From positions 24,372,982 through 24,436,981 of the forward strand of contig OX336392.1 in NCBI GenBank assembly GCA_946902985.2: DNA of 64,000 nucleotides, in the 5' to 3' direction. The stretch comes from Meconema thalassinum (taxonomy: Eukaryota; Arthropoda; Insecta; Orthoptera; Tettigoniidae). Position 1 is the first letter of the stretch, and every line of letters starts with the position of its first letter. This document shows, piece by piece, positions 24,280-34,624 of this stretch. A program made the translations under genes and the position numbers. The notes beneath the pieces are model-generated. The model ran no database searches. It was not told the origin of the DNA and saw only the letters and a list, made by a program, of their open reading frames with translations.

Positions 24280-25715
24280 AAGGGACCTTGTCGCCTAAAG
24301 GGGTCAAATTTGGGATTTTTATTTTATTGTTTACTTTAATTAAGCACACTTTTCTGAACAAATCTTAGTTTGTTTCGTGAAGATCGGACAGGTAGTTTTT
24401 GAAATATAAATTATTTTGTGCCGTAGTGCCCCTTTTATACATACCGAAACTAAAAGACATAGATCTCTGTAAAGCAGTGTCACAGAAGCATATTTCTCCT
24501 AAATGTAATATTTTAATACGTGTATTGGCAGTACTGTATGTGCAGTTCGCTTGTTTATTCTCTGGGTAAAGTGTTTGGGCGCGAATACGTGTCAGTTCTC
24601 AGCTGGTTTGTCATTTGTGTGCATGTGTTGAATTGTGTGCCTAGGATAAAGAAGTTTTCCCCCAAAGCTAAATTTAGACGTAATCAGTACTTCTTCAACA
24701 TAAGTCAGTGTAGTGAGTCTAAACGAACTATTACTGAAATAAGAAACAGTAGGTGCAAAACCGAATTGAACAAAATTTGGTACAGAGGTAGCACTCGCAA
24801 AGGGCACCTGAATGTCTTGTTTTATGTCACCGCTATCTTGACGGAAACGTAATGGCGGCAACCGAAATGTTCAAAACTCAAATCAAATTACGACTAACCT
24901 AATCATCTGATCTCTACTGAATTTCACAACAACATACCTTTATGTAGGAAGCATATTTTGACCAAACTATAAAATCATCAGCCCGATAATTTGCAGACGG
25001 CGGCCATGTATGTGTGAAAATCGATTCCCCCTATCAATTCAAACACGGTGAAACCAAATTGAACGAAATTTGGTACAAGCTGTTGGGTATTGAACCGGGT
25101 GTAAACATACAATCAGCCCTCAATTATATAGACCACCAGCGAGTGATCGAGGCTGAAACACGAACCAACGTTTCTTGGCAAGATGCCAGAAAGCATCACA
25201 GGAACACTAAAAGGAAGATGGAAGAAGCCAATGATGCAGATGATCCAGATTATGGGGCAGGATTGTTCTAATTATGAAGGTAATACACTATATTCATGTG
25301 TAAAACTTTTAAATTGAAATTACCAGAAAAGTGACCTTTTCAGTTTTAGGTACATATTTCTGGAAAAGTAAGAGAGCTGTAACCATGAAACTTACTATAC
25401 TTACTTTTTATACCCAAGTAATGAACGTGATGCAAATTTAGGTCAATATGTTGTGCAGAAGTGTAAATACTTGTGTGAAGAGCATTGAAATTTTGATTTT
25501 TTGAACATACATGTATCGCGTATTTATTTATTTTATTTATCAGACCCTATTATTCCAAATGTACTAAATGTGCATGGCTTTGTTTAACATGAGATGCCCT
25601 ACATGCATGAATTTTTAAAGATAATGTATTGCTTATTTTGTCTACAGAGTGTACCTAAATATGTCCACTTTGAACATTGAATTAAATGGGACATTCGTTA
25701 CCTACAAGGTCCCCT
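24280..25715 (+). mobile_element. Internally deleted DNA transposon carrying both ends of a transposase-like gene
   Basis: It interrupts SINE-like repeat G. Comparison with intact G copies places the ends at 24,280 and 25,715. The termini are inverted repeats: AAGGGACCTTGTCG on the left and, reverse-complemented, AGGGGACCTTGTAG on the right. Inside lies a basic N-terminal segment (PRIKKFSPKAKFRRNQYF, about 24,640-24,695) and a C-terminal segment ending DPDYGAGLF plus stop at 25,271. Between them is one ~300-bp unit of Helentron-like family C (24,767-25,073). No clean target duplication is seen. The superfamily is uncertain; the protein ends remind me of Kolobok-type elements, which I cannot verify. 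Confidence 0.6.
25073..25271 (+). pseudogene. C-terminal fragment of an unrecognised transposon protein
   Basis: The frame reads KLLGIEPGVNIQSALNYIDH, then VIEAETRTNVSWQDARKHHR, and ends in an acidic tail DADDPDYGAGLF and TAA. It looks like real coding sequence: mixed composition, no repeat structure, and a stop followed by AT-rich DNA. It lies inside the TIR-bounded element 24,280-25,715. Upstream in frame is family-C repeat sequence, so the open frame's start at 25,014 is not the true start. I do not recognise a domain; a nuclease or DNA-binding C-terminus of a transposase is a guess. Confidence 0.4.
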
Positions 25716-25790
25716 TTAAAATGTCTGACGACTTAGGCCGGTTTTGAACCCGCGACCTTGGGCATAGAAGCCCAGCATGCATTGTAGGTC
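25716..25790 (-). repeat. tRNA-like head of SINE-like repeat G
   Basis: On the minus strand this reads TTCTATGCCCAAGGTCGCGG, a GGTTCAAAACC B-box-like element and GTCGTCAGAC. It matches the heads at 53,800 and 54,745. It is separated from the rest of the repeat (23,870-24,279) by the DNA transposon. Confidence 0.65.
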
Positions 25791-25999
25791 TAATCTATGT
25801 CATTAAAGCAGGGGTGCACAGCCTTTTTATCAGTGGGAGCCTAGTTTATTTTTACATAATAAGTGGCGGGCCACATAGGCACTTGCCGAACCCTACCGCT
25901 AAAGCTAATGTTACTATTATCTGAATAACCTATTTTACCAGCAGACAAAATTGTGTTTCAATACCATTTTTGTGTCCTCTAAATGGTTTGAAACCATTT

Positions 26000-26929
26000 T
26001 TAGCCTACTTTCGATTTTTGCAAAAAAATGAAAGTAGACTTATTGAGATCCACACAGGGCGAAAAATAGTGTGTCTCTGTGAGTGTCGGTGTGTTTGGGA
26101 GTGTGTGTACTCTGAATGTCTGTACCCCCCCCCCCCGTATCAATTCAAACACGGTTAAACCGAATTGAACGAAATTAGGAAAAGAGGTAGAACTAGCAAG
26201 TGACACCCCGGTGTCATGTTTTATATCGCCGCCATCTTGACGGAAACGTAATGGCGGCCACCCAAATGTTCAAAGCTTAAATCAAATTACGACTAACCTA
26301 ATCATCCGATCTCTACCAAATTTTGCAACAACGTATATTCATATGGCGAGCGTCTTTTACTAAACTACAAGGTCATCAGCGTAATAGTTTGCAGATGGCG
26401 GTCATGTATGTGTGCCAATCGATTCCCCCTATCAATTCAAACACGGTGAAACCAAATCGATTGAAATTTGGTACTGAGGTAGCACTAGCAAAGGGCACTC
26501 CAGTGTCATGAATTATATTGCCACCATCTTGATGAAAACGTAATGGCGGACACCCAAATGTTAAAAGTTTGAATCACAATAACGACCAACCTAATCATCT
26601 GATCTCTACCAAATTTTGCAATATTATACCTTTTTGTATAAAGAATCGTTGGACCAAACTACAAGGCCATCAGCCCAATAATTTGCGAATGGCGGCCATG
26701 CCTGTGTGCAAATCGATTCCCCCTATCTTTTCAAACACGGTGAAACCGAATTGAACAAAATTTGGAACAGAGGTAGCACTAGCAGAGGGCACCTCATATT
26801 CATGTTAATATCCGTATAGCACGTTGTATTTCAACAAGCTACTACAACCAACATTCAATTAAACTCCTTGAAAAGGACCCATGCATTTAGGAGAAAGTAG
26901 GCTATATGTTCTTTACTGAACATCTTGTT
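26000..26929 (+). mobile_element. Helentron/DINE-like element, family C, copy C1
   Basis: It starts TTTTTAGCCTACTTTCGATT, with a foldback to GAAAGTAGACTTATTGAGA. The body has three ~290-bp units, each with CAATTCAAACACGGTGAAAC, AAATTTGGTACAGAGGTAGC, CGCCGCCATCTTGACGGAAA and a following ATGGCGGCC. The 3' end has subterminal GAAAGTAGGCTA, then the hairpin GTTCTTTACTGAAC and CATCTTGTT. A GT-rich tract and a C11 run sit just inside the 5' end. It has no coding capacity. Confidence 0.8.
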
Positions 26930-26974
26930 GTTGTTTTTTTTTTTTTTTTTCAAATTGCAAAAGAGTGACTCCAC
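26930..26974. other. Poly-T tract and spacer
   Basis: (GTT)n followed by about 17 T residues, then a short spacer to the LINE 3' end. Confidence 0.6.
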
Positions 26975-27502
26975 AATAATATCATCATCATCTTCTTTTC
27001 CCCTTTTCCAGTTGTCACTGGGTGGGGGCAAATATGGTTCCTCTCCACTTTGTTCTGTTGTTCCACCATTCCTCTTCCGACACGGTGCTCCAATCCAGGT
27101 TCCGTTTTCTAGTGCTATTCTCCACCGAGTCCATCCAATGCATTCTTGGTCTTCCTCGTCCTCTCTTTCCTGTCATCCGTCGTTCCAGTGCTCTTCTTGG
27201 TAGCCTTACTTCATTCATCCGTTTGACATGTCTAAACCATCTCAATCTGTTTTGCTCCAGTTCGTCATTTTGTTTCTGTACTCCCGATTCTTTCCGTATA
27301 TCTTCATTTCTCACTCTGTCTCTCCTCGTTTTCTGGACCATACTTCTCAGGAATCTCATCTCAGCTGCCTGTACTAGGCTCTCATCCCTCTTAGTCATTG
27401 TCCATGTTTCCGCTGCATATGTCATTATAGGAACATAATATGCTTTGTACATAACTTCTTTAGCCTTAATTGCTATATGCTTGTTCCATACTAGTCCCCG
27501 TA

Positions 27503-27976
27503 TAGCGTGGCAAGTTAGACCTGGCCTGTCATGGCGGAGTCTCGTCTAGGAGGGGAAGTGGTGGGATCACTAGGCGCAAAAGCAATTTCCCCTCTTTGGT
27601 GCAACAGCTGTTTGGGGCTGCTCGCTGTTCGTCGTGGTTATATTATGCAAGCATAAAGTATCGAATAGGAGCACTCTCAGTGACATAGCATTGGTATTGG
27701 TGGTACTGAACTGAGAGCGCGCCCACTTCACACACTCCTGACAGCAAGCTTGTTGCCGTGCTTGTCAAAGAACAGAGCGGCTCAGTCTTGCTTCGCGTGC
27801 CTTGACAGCATCTGTACCCTGCCAAGGTCCTGGGAATAATGACTACTTGGCAACATCTAACCAGCACGTGACGAAGTATGTGCTCACTGGTTGACAAAGA
27901 ATCCAGGCGGGGGGATGACGTAATGCAACTGGACGCACATGCGCATCGGAAGGTTCAGATCTAACTTGTTCCGTTA
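27503..27976. mobile_element. 474-bp MITE with TA target duplication
   Basis: The left end TAGCGTGGCAAGTTAGACCT and the reverse complement of the right end TAACGGAACAAGTTAGATCT match at about 16 of 21 positions including the next base. TA flanks each side (27,501-27,502 and 27,977-27,978). Deleting the element and one TA restores an open LINE frame, FYQQVRGLVWNKH, which matches QSVRKLVWDKE of the intact relative near 61,110-61,150. A TA duplication is typical of Tc1/mariner-type transposition; the TIR itself I do not recognise. No open frame of transposase type is present. Confidence 0.8.
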
Positions 27977-28143
27977 TACCTGTTGGTAGAAAGCACTCCC
28001 GAGTTGTATTCTTCTGCAAATTTCCAAATCTAGTCCTCCATCTTCAGTCAGTTCACTTCCCAAGTATTTGAAGTGTTTCACCACTTCCAATTCCTTATCT
28101 CCTACTTTGATTACTCCTTTTCCTTCTTTCTTATCTCTACTCA

Positions 28144-28797
28144 TCACCACTTTTTACTCTTCTCCACGTTTATCTCCAATCCCCATTGCTCAATTTTTTC
28201 ATTTATTACGTCCAACTGTTCATGTACCTCCATCTCATCCTCGCCCCAGATCACAACGTCGTCTGCAAACAACATTACCTTCATCTTTGCCCTACTATAT
28301 TCTTTCATTGCTGCCTTCATGATGTCATCCATCACCATTACGAACAATAATGGTGACAACACACTTCCTTGCTTTAGTCCAGTGTCAATTTTAAACCATT
28401 CCGATGTCCCGACTCTAGTCTTCACACTACTGTAGCACTCCATGCACATTCCTTTTATCATATCTCTCAGTTCCTTGCCATTCCCCCTATTTGTTAAGCT
28501 TTCCCAAACTTTTGTTCTAGGGATGCTATCATAGGCCTTCTCTAGATTAATAAAGATCATTACCCTATCCTTCCCATATTCCCAAATCTTTTCAATGTTC
28601 TGTCTCAGAATGAAAATGGGTTCCACTATTGACCTGCCTCCTCTAAATCCAAACTGCTCCTCCTCTATTTGGCTTTCTACCATTACTCTAATTGTTTTTT
28701 CTAGGATTCTTTCCATTACTTTGGCAACATGCGAGGTGATGGTGATTCCTCGATAGTTACCACACACCTTCCTGTCTCCTTTCGTGAATATTTGCAA
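28144..28797 (-). pseudogene. Reverse transcriptase core of the RTE-like LINE fragment
   Basis: This is the longest open piece (217 codons) of the LINE at 26,975-29,170. It covers RT motifs from NYRGIT through motif A (FINLEKAYDS, with Asn in place of the catalytic Asp) and the GLKQGSVLSPLLF palm segment to FADD. Its apparent Met start is not a true start: the frame continues upstream at 28,800-29,156 in another phase after a 1-nt shift in the codons following PEAWKR. Downstream a second shift after EKSK moves the VVMSRDKK continuation to another frame. The product would be membrane-free and cytoplasmic/nuclear in a live element; this copy is inactive. Confidence 0.8.
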
Positions 28798-29170
28798 TAT
28801 TATTCCCTTTTCCAGGCTTCAGGTACTTTCTTCTCTCTCCACACCCTCCTGAGAAGTCTGTATGTCCACTGCAGTCCCACTGGTCCTGCCGCCTTGATCA
28901 TTTCTATTGCCATTTCGTTGATTCCCACAGCCTTCCCAATCTTCATCCTCCTAACTGCCCATTCCACTTCTGTCATAGTAATGTCTGGTTCTTCTTCTAC
29001 TTCTTCCTCCACCATTTTGGCTGTTTGCGTAACTTCTCCGCATGCCTGGCGTCTCACCTTCAACAGCTCGCTGGAATATTCTTTCCATCTGTCCGTTATG
29101 TCTTCTGGTTTTGTCAATATTTCACCTTCTTTGTTTTTCACGAACCCAGTGTTCACCTTTTCATTCCTAC

Positions 29171-29822
29171 ATTAGTATAACATATTTATTCTCGGGCCGC
29201 ATAAACTGACTTTGAGGGCCGAAAACGGCTGCATTCAAGGATGTTTTCAACATTTGAAACTAGGCTAATAGTAGTAGCAGTAACAGAAATTAGTAGTCAT
29301 TATTTTCATTATCATTCCATCATCAGGGGGTCGATAACCCCTTAAAATGATCACCACCAGCAAGGTGTATTTATTCATCACTATGTAAGCCTTGCTCCAT
29401 ATCGCCATTTTGTACTCCAGTAATCAATTGAAAGCCATCTCTTCAAGCAAGCCTTTTGTTGCAAAGAAAGAGCGGTTATTAGATTACCTGAAAAGAAATA
29501 GCACTGGCTTTTCTCACTGTGTGTTTCAAACTTAATTATGTAAGTTATATTTATACGACATTGTTGTGTATCAAGTTACTTCATTCTACGTCTGTTCCTG
29601 CCCCTTTCATCTGCCAACTAACAGGTACAACATTTTTATGATCCTGGAGGCAATATGTCAAATTGCATTCACCTCCCTTTAACTTATTCCTCTAGCTTTT
29701 GACGGTCTGTATTGCACCTTAAGGGTGATTTATGTTCGTACTTTCCTTCAGACAAGCAATAGAAATGAAAAACGAAAGCGTATTTGTAATATTATTCAAC
29801 CAACTGTAATGTTAATCTCTCA
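29171..29822. other. Unassigned AT-rich region, possibly old hAT-like sequence
   Basis: The left part has GGGCCGCATAAACTGACTTT and GAGGGCCG, wording common in hAT-type MITEs. A CAGGGGTGCACAGCC start resembling a hAT terminus occurs at 25,808. The two may be halves of one element split by family C and the LINE, but I found no matching second terminus. Otherwise nothing is seen. Confidence 0.3.
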
Positions 29823-30543
29823 GGGGCTCACATCCAGTGGATCGTGGGCTGGCAACCACGGGACCCCCAACTGAGTCCAGCATTGCTTCCACTTACTTGT
29901 GCCAGGCTCCTCTCTGTCTTCCTTCCTGTCGACCTATCTTGGTCAACTCTTGTTCTCTTCCGACCCCGATGGAATTAGGGTATCCGAGGCCTAGGGAGTC
30001 TTTCACTTTCCCGCTTTAATTGGCCCTTGTCTCATCTTACCTGATACCCTCATTCTTCGAGGGGGCAGTCTTCTTTTCCTATTCATATTATATCCTGCCT
30101 TCTGCACAAGACCCTCAAGGAGGCAGGGTGTATGTAGCCCCACCACTTCTGGTGCACCCTCGATAATGCTACACCCTCAAGGGTTCACGGCTGGTGAGTT
30201 AGGGAGTTGGTGACCCCGAGGGATTCTAGAGCTGGGTCCGTTTTGTCTCCTTTTCCCTCTGACCTTGGGGCGGGCCCTTTCCTCTTTCCCTTTCCCATCT
30301 GCCTTTCATGGCTCTCCTTCCTTCCAAGTCCCTCCATCCTCATTCTTCGAGGGTTGAGGGCATATATTTTCTTCCTGTTCTTTGTTTGCCTTTTGTTTAC
30401 CATTTCTGCTTCTAGTTTGTGAGTCTGTAGTTAGTATTAGTTATGGTTTCCCTTCTCATCTCATCTCTCACTATCACCCAAACCATTAGGGGCCGATAAC
30501 CTGGATGTTAGGCTCCTTAAAACAACAATTATCATCATCATGT
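29823..30543 (+). mobile_element. Dispersed repeat containing one satellite monomer (satellite parent)
   Basis: The left half (29,823-30,087) is the reverse complement of the satellite's right flank at 13,658-13,913. At 30,088-30,190 lies a single diverged copy of the 106-bp satellite monomer in reverse orientation: TCCTGCCTTCTGCACAAGAC, GTAGCCCCACCACTTCTGGT, GATAATGCTACACCCTCAAG. The right half is a pyrimidine-rich stretch and then GGGGCCGATAACCTGGATGT, CCTTAAAACAACAATTATCA and an (ATC)n end, the look of a SINE or LINE 3' tail. No protein is encoded. It is best read as a non-autonomous retroelement of unknown type. Confidence 0.75.
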
Positions 30544-30941
30544 AATGTTAAATGCACTAACAAATTTATCTGGATTTAAGTAATGAGTTAACCGTAGAAG
30601 CTTTGATAATACGTTGGTTTGCTAACTTTTTTGAGCTTGACTTGAGTATTGACACTCCACTGCTTAATATCATGGGTTTGATACCCAAGTCTGCCAATAA
30701 ATGTTATTCTGAACTGCAAATTACGATCAGGCTAATTGGGAAAAACTGAAAAGAGGTGGGGTTGGACTCGCACAGGAACCAGTCCAGATGATGATGATAA
30801 TTCTTGTTTTAACCCTTTATGGGATAGTGGTCTCTATATTAACCACCTGCCATAAGGACAGTTCATGCTTTCAAAGATGCTGATAGTTAAATCTTGAAGC
30901 GAATTTTCGGAGAATATTCATGCCGAAATGCTGGAATTTCT
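30544..30941. other. Possible degenerate SINE, otherwise unassigned
   Basis: 30,650-30,805 has GGGTTTGATACCC, a weak B-box-like palindrome, and ends in (GAT)n. This would fit a small tRNA-type SINE, but no A box is convincing. The rest is AT-rich with no recognisable content. Confidence 0.3.
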
Positions 30942-32930
30942 AACAAGTAGTTCCGTGAAGAACTAAATGGCCTATTTTCATATATCCTACTAATATCAAT
31001 TGCCTCTATCAACATACAAATTGTCAGTTTGATTGCTGTAATAGAATGGTAGATATTCAGAACCGTCTAAATATTTTGGATGTTCACAATGTTAGATTTT
31101 TATATTATAGTCCGTAGATTCATGTACTATTACATGAAGATTATTGTGTAGGTGTTTTATTCAAACTTCAATCACAAGATTAGGACACAAGAAATAAAAG
31201 CGGGATTTCAAAATTTCGCTCAGCTGCCATCTTGTGGTTATGAAAATAATTTAAATGAATTAGATGCCAGTCGATTACAATTTGTATAAGCATATACCGT
31301 ATCAAGTTTCACTGCGCTCGGATGGTTGAAACGCAAGAAACGTCCATTTGAATATTTAAATTTCGCGTCGCCACCATGTTGGATTTGTGCACGCCAGGTT
31401 ATTGAACGTCCCACAGGTCAACTTATGCTTATAGCCTCTATACACTTATAAAATTTTAGTTTAATTGCTGTATTACCGGTATATTAATAGATATTGAGAA
31501 CCGTCTAAATATTTCGGATGGTCGCCATGTTGGATTTTAATATATGTAGCCCATAGAGTTATGTACTATTAGATGATGATTATTGTGCACGTTCATTATG
31601 CAAATGTTGATTTCGATCGCATGATTAGAACACAAGTAATAAAAACTTAATTTTCGAAAATCGCACAGGCGCCATCTTGAGGTTATATAAACAATTGAAC
31701 TCAATTGGATACCAGTGCATTACAATGTGTATAAACATGTGCTGTACCAAATTTCAATGCGTTTGGATGATTAAATCGCGAGAAACGTCTATTTAATACT
31801 TTCAACTTCGCTTGGCCGCCATGTTCGTTTTGTAGTTAACCGGTTTTTGAAAGTCTCATAGATGAACTTCGAATAGTGCCCTTTAGTCCGTACAAAATTT
31901 CATGGTAATACCGGTAATAGTTTCAGAGATATGGAAAGCCGGTGAAATATTTCGCACAGCCGCCATCTTGAGGTTATGTAAACAATTGAACGAAGTTACA
32001 TGTCGGTGCATTACAATGTGTATAAACATATACTGTACCAAGTTTCATTGCGTTTGGTTGGTTAAATCGCGAGAAACGTCTATTTAAATGTCGCAAATTC
32101 GTGTGGCCGCCATGTTGGTTATGTAGTTACCAGTTTTCCAAAGTCACACAGGTGAACTTCTTGTAGTTCCCTTTATCACCGTAAAAATTCCAGGGTGATA
32201 TCGGTAATAGTTTCGGAGATATTGAATGCTGGTGAAATATTTCGCACAGCCGCCATGTTGGATTGGTGTGACGTAACAACATTTTAAGGGCACGGTCGGG
32301 GTCGCACGGAATAGTGCTATGAACTTACCGAGTTTCATTGAAATCAACCCGGCCGTTTAGAAGTTTTTAGGGGGGGAAACGCAAAAATCCATCACACACG
32401 CACACACAGCCAGACACACGGACAAAAGGTGATCTCATAAGCCTATTTTTAGCCTACTTTCGATTTTTGCAAAAAATGAAAGTAGACTTATGAGATCAAC
32501 ACAGGGCGAAGAAAGTGTGTCTGTCTGTGTGTGTGTGTGTATGTGTGTGTGTGAGTCTGTGTGTGTGTGTCTGTGTGTGTGTGAGTGTGTGTACTCTGAA
32601 TGTCTGTCCCCCCCTATAAATTCGAACACGGTGAATGCGAATTGAACGAAATTTGGTACAAAGGTAGCACTAGCAAAGGACACCTCAGTGTCATGTTTTA
32701 TATCGCCGCCATCTTTACTAAAACTGAATGGCGGCCACTCAAACGTTCAAAACGTAAAATCAAATAACGACGAACCAAATCATCCGATCTCTACCAAATT
32801 TGGTAACAACATACCTCCGTATAGGATGCGTCTTGTGACCAAACTACAAGGTCGTCCGCCATACCATTTCAGGATGGCGGCCGTGCGAATTATGCAAACT
32901 TTATAATCCATATCATGGGACCCACCAGTT

Positions 32931-33997
32931 CCGATTATCGAGCCGAGAATCCTTTTAACTGTTCTAAAGGAAGAGGCACGTTCGAAATTAAAAGTTTATT
33001 TTGTAATACTAAAGTGCAGACGTGATTTTAAAAAGCTGAGCTGATTCAGTAATAAGACAAGATGGCAGCGGATATCTTGTGCCTGACTTATATTTCAATA
33101 ATTTGAGTATTGCGTGCAATATAGCGTACTGACACAAAATAAATAAACTTTGTATGAAATGCTTTATATATAAATAATATACTCCAGTGATGAAATCGTT
33201 TAGGATAAATCATTATTTGCTAACAAGTTCTATGTAAGTCATTTTATAAAGATCGATATTCGTTGACACAATTAGCTCAGTGGTAGAGCGTTAGCCTATC
33301 GCTCTAATGCCTATGGTTCAAACCCGATCGGAGCTAGGTTTTTTGCTTGAAATGTTTATTGTTTTGTAATGACTCAGATGTTTTAAAATTAAGCGTTATA
33401 TTGTGCATATTATGGTGTAAAATATATATTTAATTAAAACATAATTCGCCAGCAGATTTACTCGAGACATCTAGCTGCCAAAAAGGTACTTATTAACTTC
33501 CAGATTTTATTGAAAAGTTTCTTCTTCTGGCCGTTAGAATGCACTCGCTCTGTTAGGATTATATTGTTCGATATTTCAGCACTAGATGTCACGACTAGTC
33601 TACGTGGGGCTCCATTGATTAATATACCAATGGCATTCTATGCGCATCGAATTTGAAGAATGACAAGATGATACTACGTTACATTTTTACTTTTTATTTT
33701 AAAGGCTTTGTAACAGCCTATTTTGCGTTACTTGAAAATGTTATTTGATGTAAAGAACAAAACGATTTCACATAGTAACTGAATTGAAGCCGTTGATGTT
33801 AGTTCAGGTTATTAATTACTACTTTTATTTCAGGCAAATAGCAATCGAAAATATCCACATAGTTTGTATACACACGTCTCTGTAGGGTCATGGAAAGATT
33901 TGTTAATTCAATTAGGGTTGTGAAAGCCATGCACAACCAGACGTGTAAAGACATGCCTCAACTCAAAGTTGGATGTTGCCCACGGCAGGTCATATAT

Positions 33998-33999
<2 letters not shown>
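32931..33999. other. Non-element sequence inside C2, unassigned
   Basis: AT-rich sequence with no coding frame or repeat partner in the window, apart from the tRNA-like segment at 33,263-33,345. It could be cargo or a later insertion. Confidence 0.4.
33263..33345 (+). other. tRNA-like sequence, probably a pseudo-tRNA or SINE head
   Basis: TTAGCTCAGTGGTAGAGC is a good D-arm and A box, GGTTCAAACCC a B box, and TTTTTT a Pol III terminator. The anticodon arm closes only 4 pairs around CTATCGC, the T-stem pairs poorly and the acceptor ends do not pair. It is unlikely to make a functional tRNA but could be transcribed. Confidence 0.5.
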
Positions 34000-34054
<55 letters not shown>

Positions 34055-34376
34055 TTATTGGTTTTACATCCCTTTTAACTACTGCTGCTTTTAGAGACAC
34101 CGGGGTGCCGGAAGTTTGGCCCCAAGGGGATCTTTAACGTGCCAGTAAATGTACTGACACGGCTCCCTCGCATTTGTGCACCCTCAAATGCCAGCTGACT
34201 GCGCCGGAATTTTGGCCCGAAGGGGATCTTTAACGTGCCAGTAAATGTACTGACACGGCTCACTCGCATTTGTGCACCCTCAAATGCAAGCTGACTGCGC
34301 CAGGATACGAACCTGCAACCTAGGGCCCAGCAAGCGAGAACGTTACCGCTGAGCCACGCCGCCAGTCCGGTCGATT
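34000..34376 (-). mobile_element. tRNA-derived SINE with internal ~112-bp duplication and (ATT)n tail
   Basis: On the minus strand the head reads GGCGTGGCTCAGCGGTAACG (A box) and GGTTCGTATCC (B box). The body contains GCATTTGAGGGTGCACAAAT, GTACATTTACTGGCACGTTA and AAGATCCCCTTCGGGCC. This body block is present twice in tandem, about 112 bp apart. The element ends GATGTAAAACCAATAACATT followed by (ATT)n at 34,000-34,052. It is the common arthropod SINE type with an internal Pol III promoter. Confidence 0.85.
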
Positions 34377-34509
34377 ATGTCTCCAGATCCATAACATTCT
34401 TATAGATACTTCTTATCTTTCTTTCTTCAATGATGGTAGCAGTTTTTATCTAGGTTGTGGCGTTTGGTAGAGGTAAATCGTTTCTAAGGTCTTCAACAAA
34501 GAATAGTTC
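34377..34509. other. Spacer inside C2
   Basis: AT-rich, no recognisable feature. Confidence 0.4.
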
Positions 34510-34624
34510 TATTATACTCTTTGATAATAACAACGAGTTATAACTATACTCATACATTTAGGAGAAAGTAGGCTATATGTTCTTTACTGAACATCTTGTT
34601 TCAAAATTGAATATAGGCTAAAAG

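Larger units (their letters stand above)
26975..29170 (-). mobile_element. RTE-like non-LTR retrotransposon, 5' truncated, split by a MITE
   Basis: The minus strand carries reverse transcriptase and C-terminal sequence. In order it shows DRWKEYSSELLK, AGPVGLQWTYRLLRRVW, NYRGITITS, EEQFGFRGGRS, motif A INLEKAYDSIP, GLKQGSVLSPLLF, motif C FADDVVIWG, KHFKYLGSEL, MTYAAETWTMTKR, RGRPRMHWMDSV and EEEWWNNRTKWR. It ends in a (GAT)n-type 3' tail next to 26,975, as in RTE elements. The motif A Asp of the sister LINE at 60.5 kb (FIDLEKAYD) is Asn here (FINLEKAYD), which would abolish catalysis. Frameshifts lie near 28,800 and 28,150. The 474-bp MITE at 27,503-27,976 interrupts it. The 5' end is truncated near 29,170. 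Confidence 0.88.
32450..34600 (+). mobile_element. Helentron/DINE-like element, family C, copy C2, nested in A2
   Basis: The 5' end TTTTTAGCCTACTTTCGATT lies at about 32,446-32,465, followed by the foldback, a long (GT)n tract and one ~290-bp unit to about 32,930. The 3' end lies at 34,510-34,600: GAGTTATAACTATACTCATA, GAAAGTAGGCTA, hairpin GTTCTTTACTGAAC and CATCTTGTT. Between them are about 1.57 kb not found in copies C1 or C3. That insert holds a tRNA-like sequence and a complete SINE. Confidence 0.7.
30942..34624 (-). mobile_element. Helentron/DINE-like element, family A, copy A2, split by C2
   Basis: It starts AACAAGTAGTTCCGTGAAGA and runs as family A to GCCTATTTTT at 32,450. The remaining terminal piece, TCAAAATTGAATATAGGCTA, is at 34,601-34,620 on the far side of copy C2. 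The target palindrome of intact copies (CCTATTTTTTCAAAATTGAA) is split inside its T run. It contains the same internal modules as A1, with several GCCGCCAT(C/G)TT motifs. Confidence 0.8.

Noticed and set aside
24520..24852. 110-codon open frame as a gene
   Set aside because: Its first part is AT-rich leader and its end is family-C repeat. Only the ~20-residue basic motif in the middle looks coding.
26925..27438. Plus-strand open frames opposite the LINE
   Set aside because: These are shadows of the minus-strand reverse transcriptase C-terminus.
25808..29250. hAT element split by later insertions
   Set aside because: CAGGGGTGCACAGCC and GGCCGCATAAACTG text are suggestive, but no second terminus or 8-bp duplication could be found.
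30185..30422. Open frames on both strands within the pyrimidine-rich half of the satellite-parent repeat
   Set aside because: Low complexity, no family resemblance, and the sequence is part of a dispersed repeat.
33263..33345. Functional tRNA gene
   Set aside because: A and B boxes and a T-run terminator exist, but acceptor and T stems do not pair and the anticodon would be ATC. It is kept only as a tRNA-like element.
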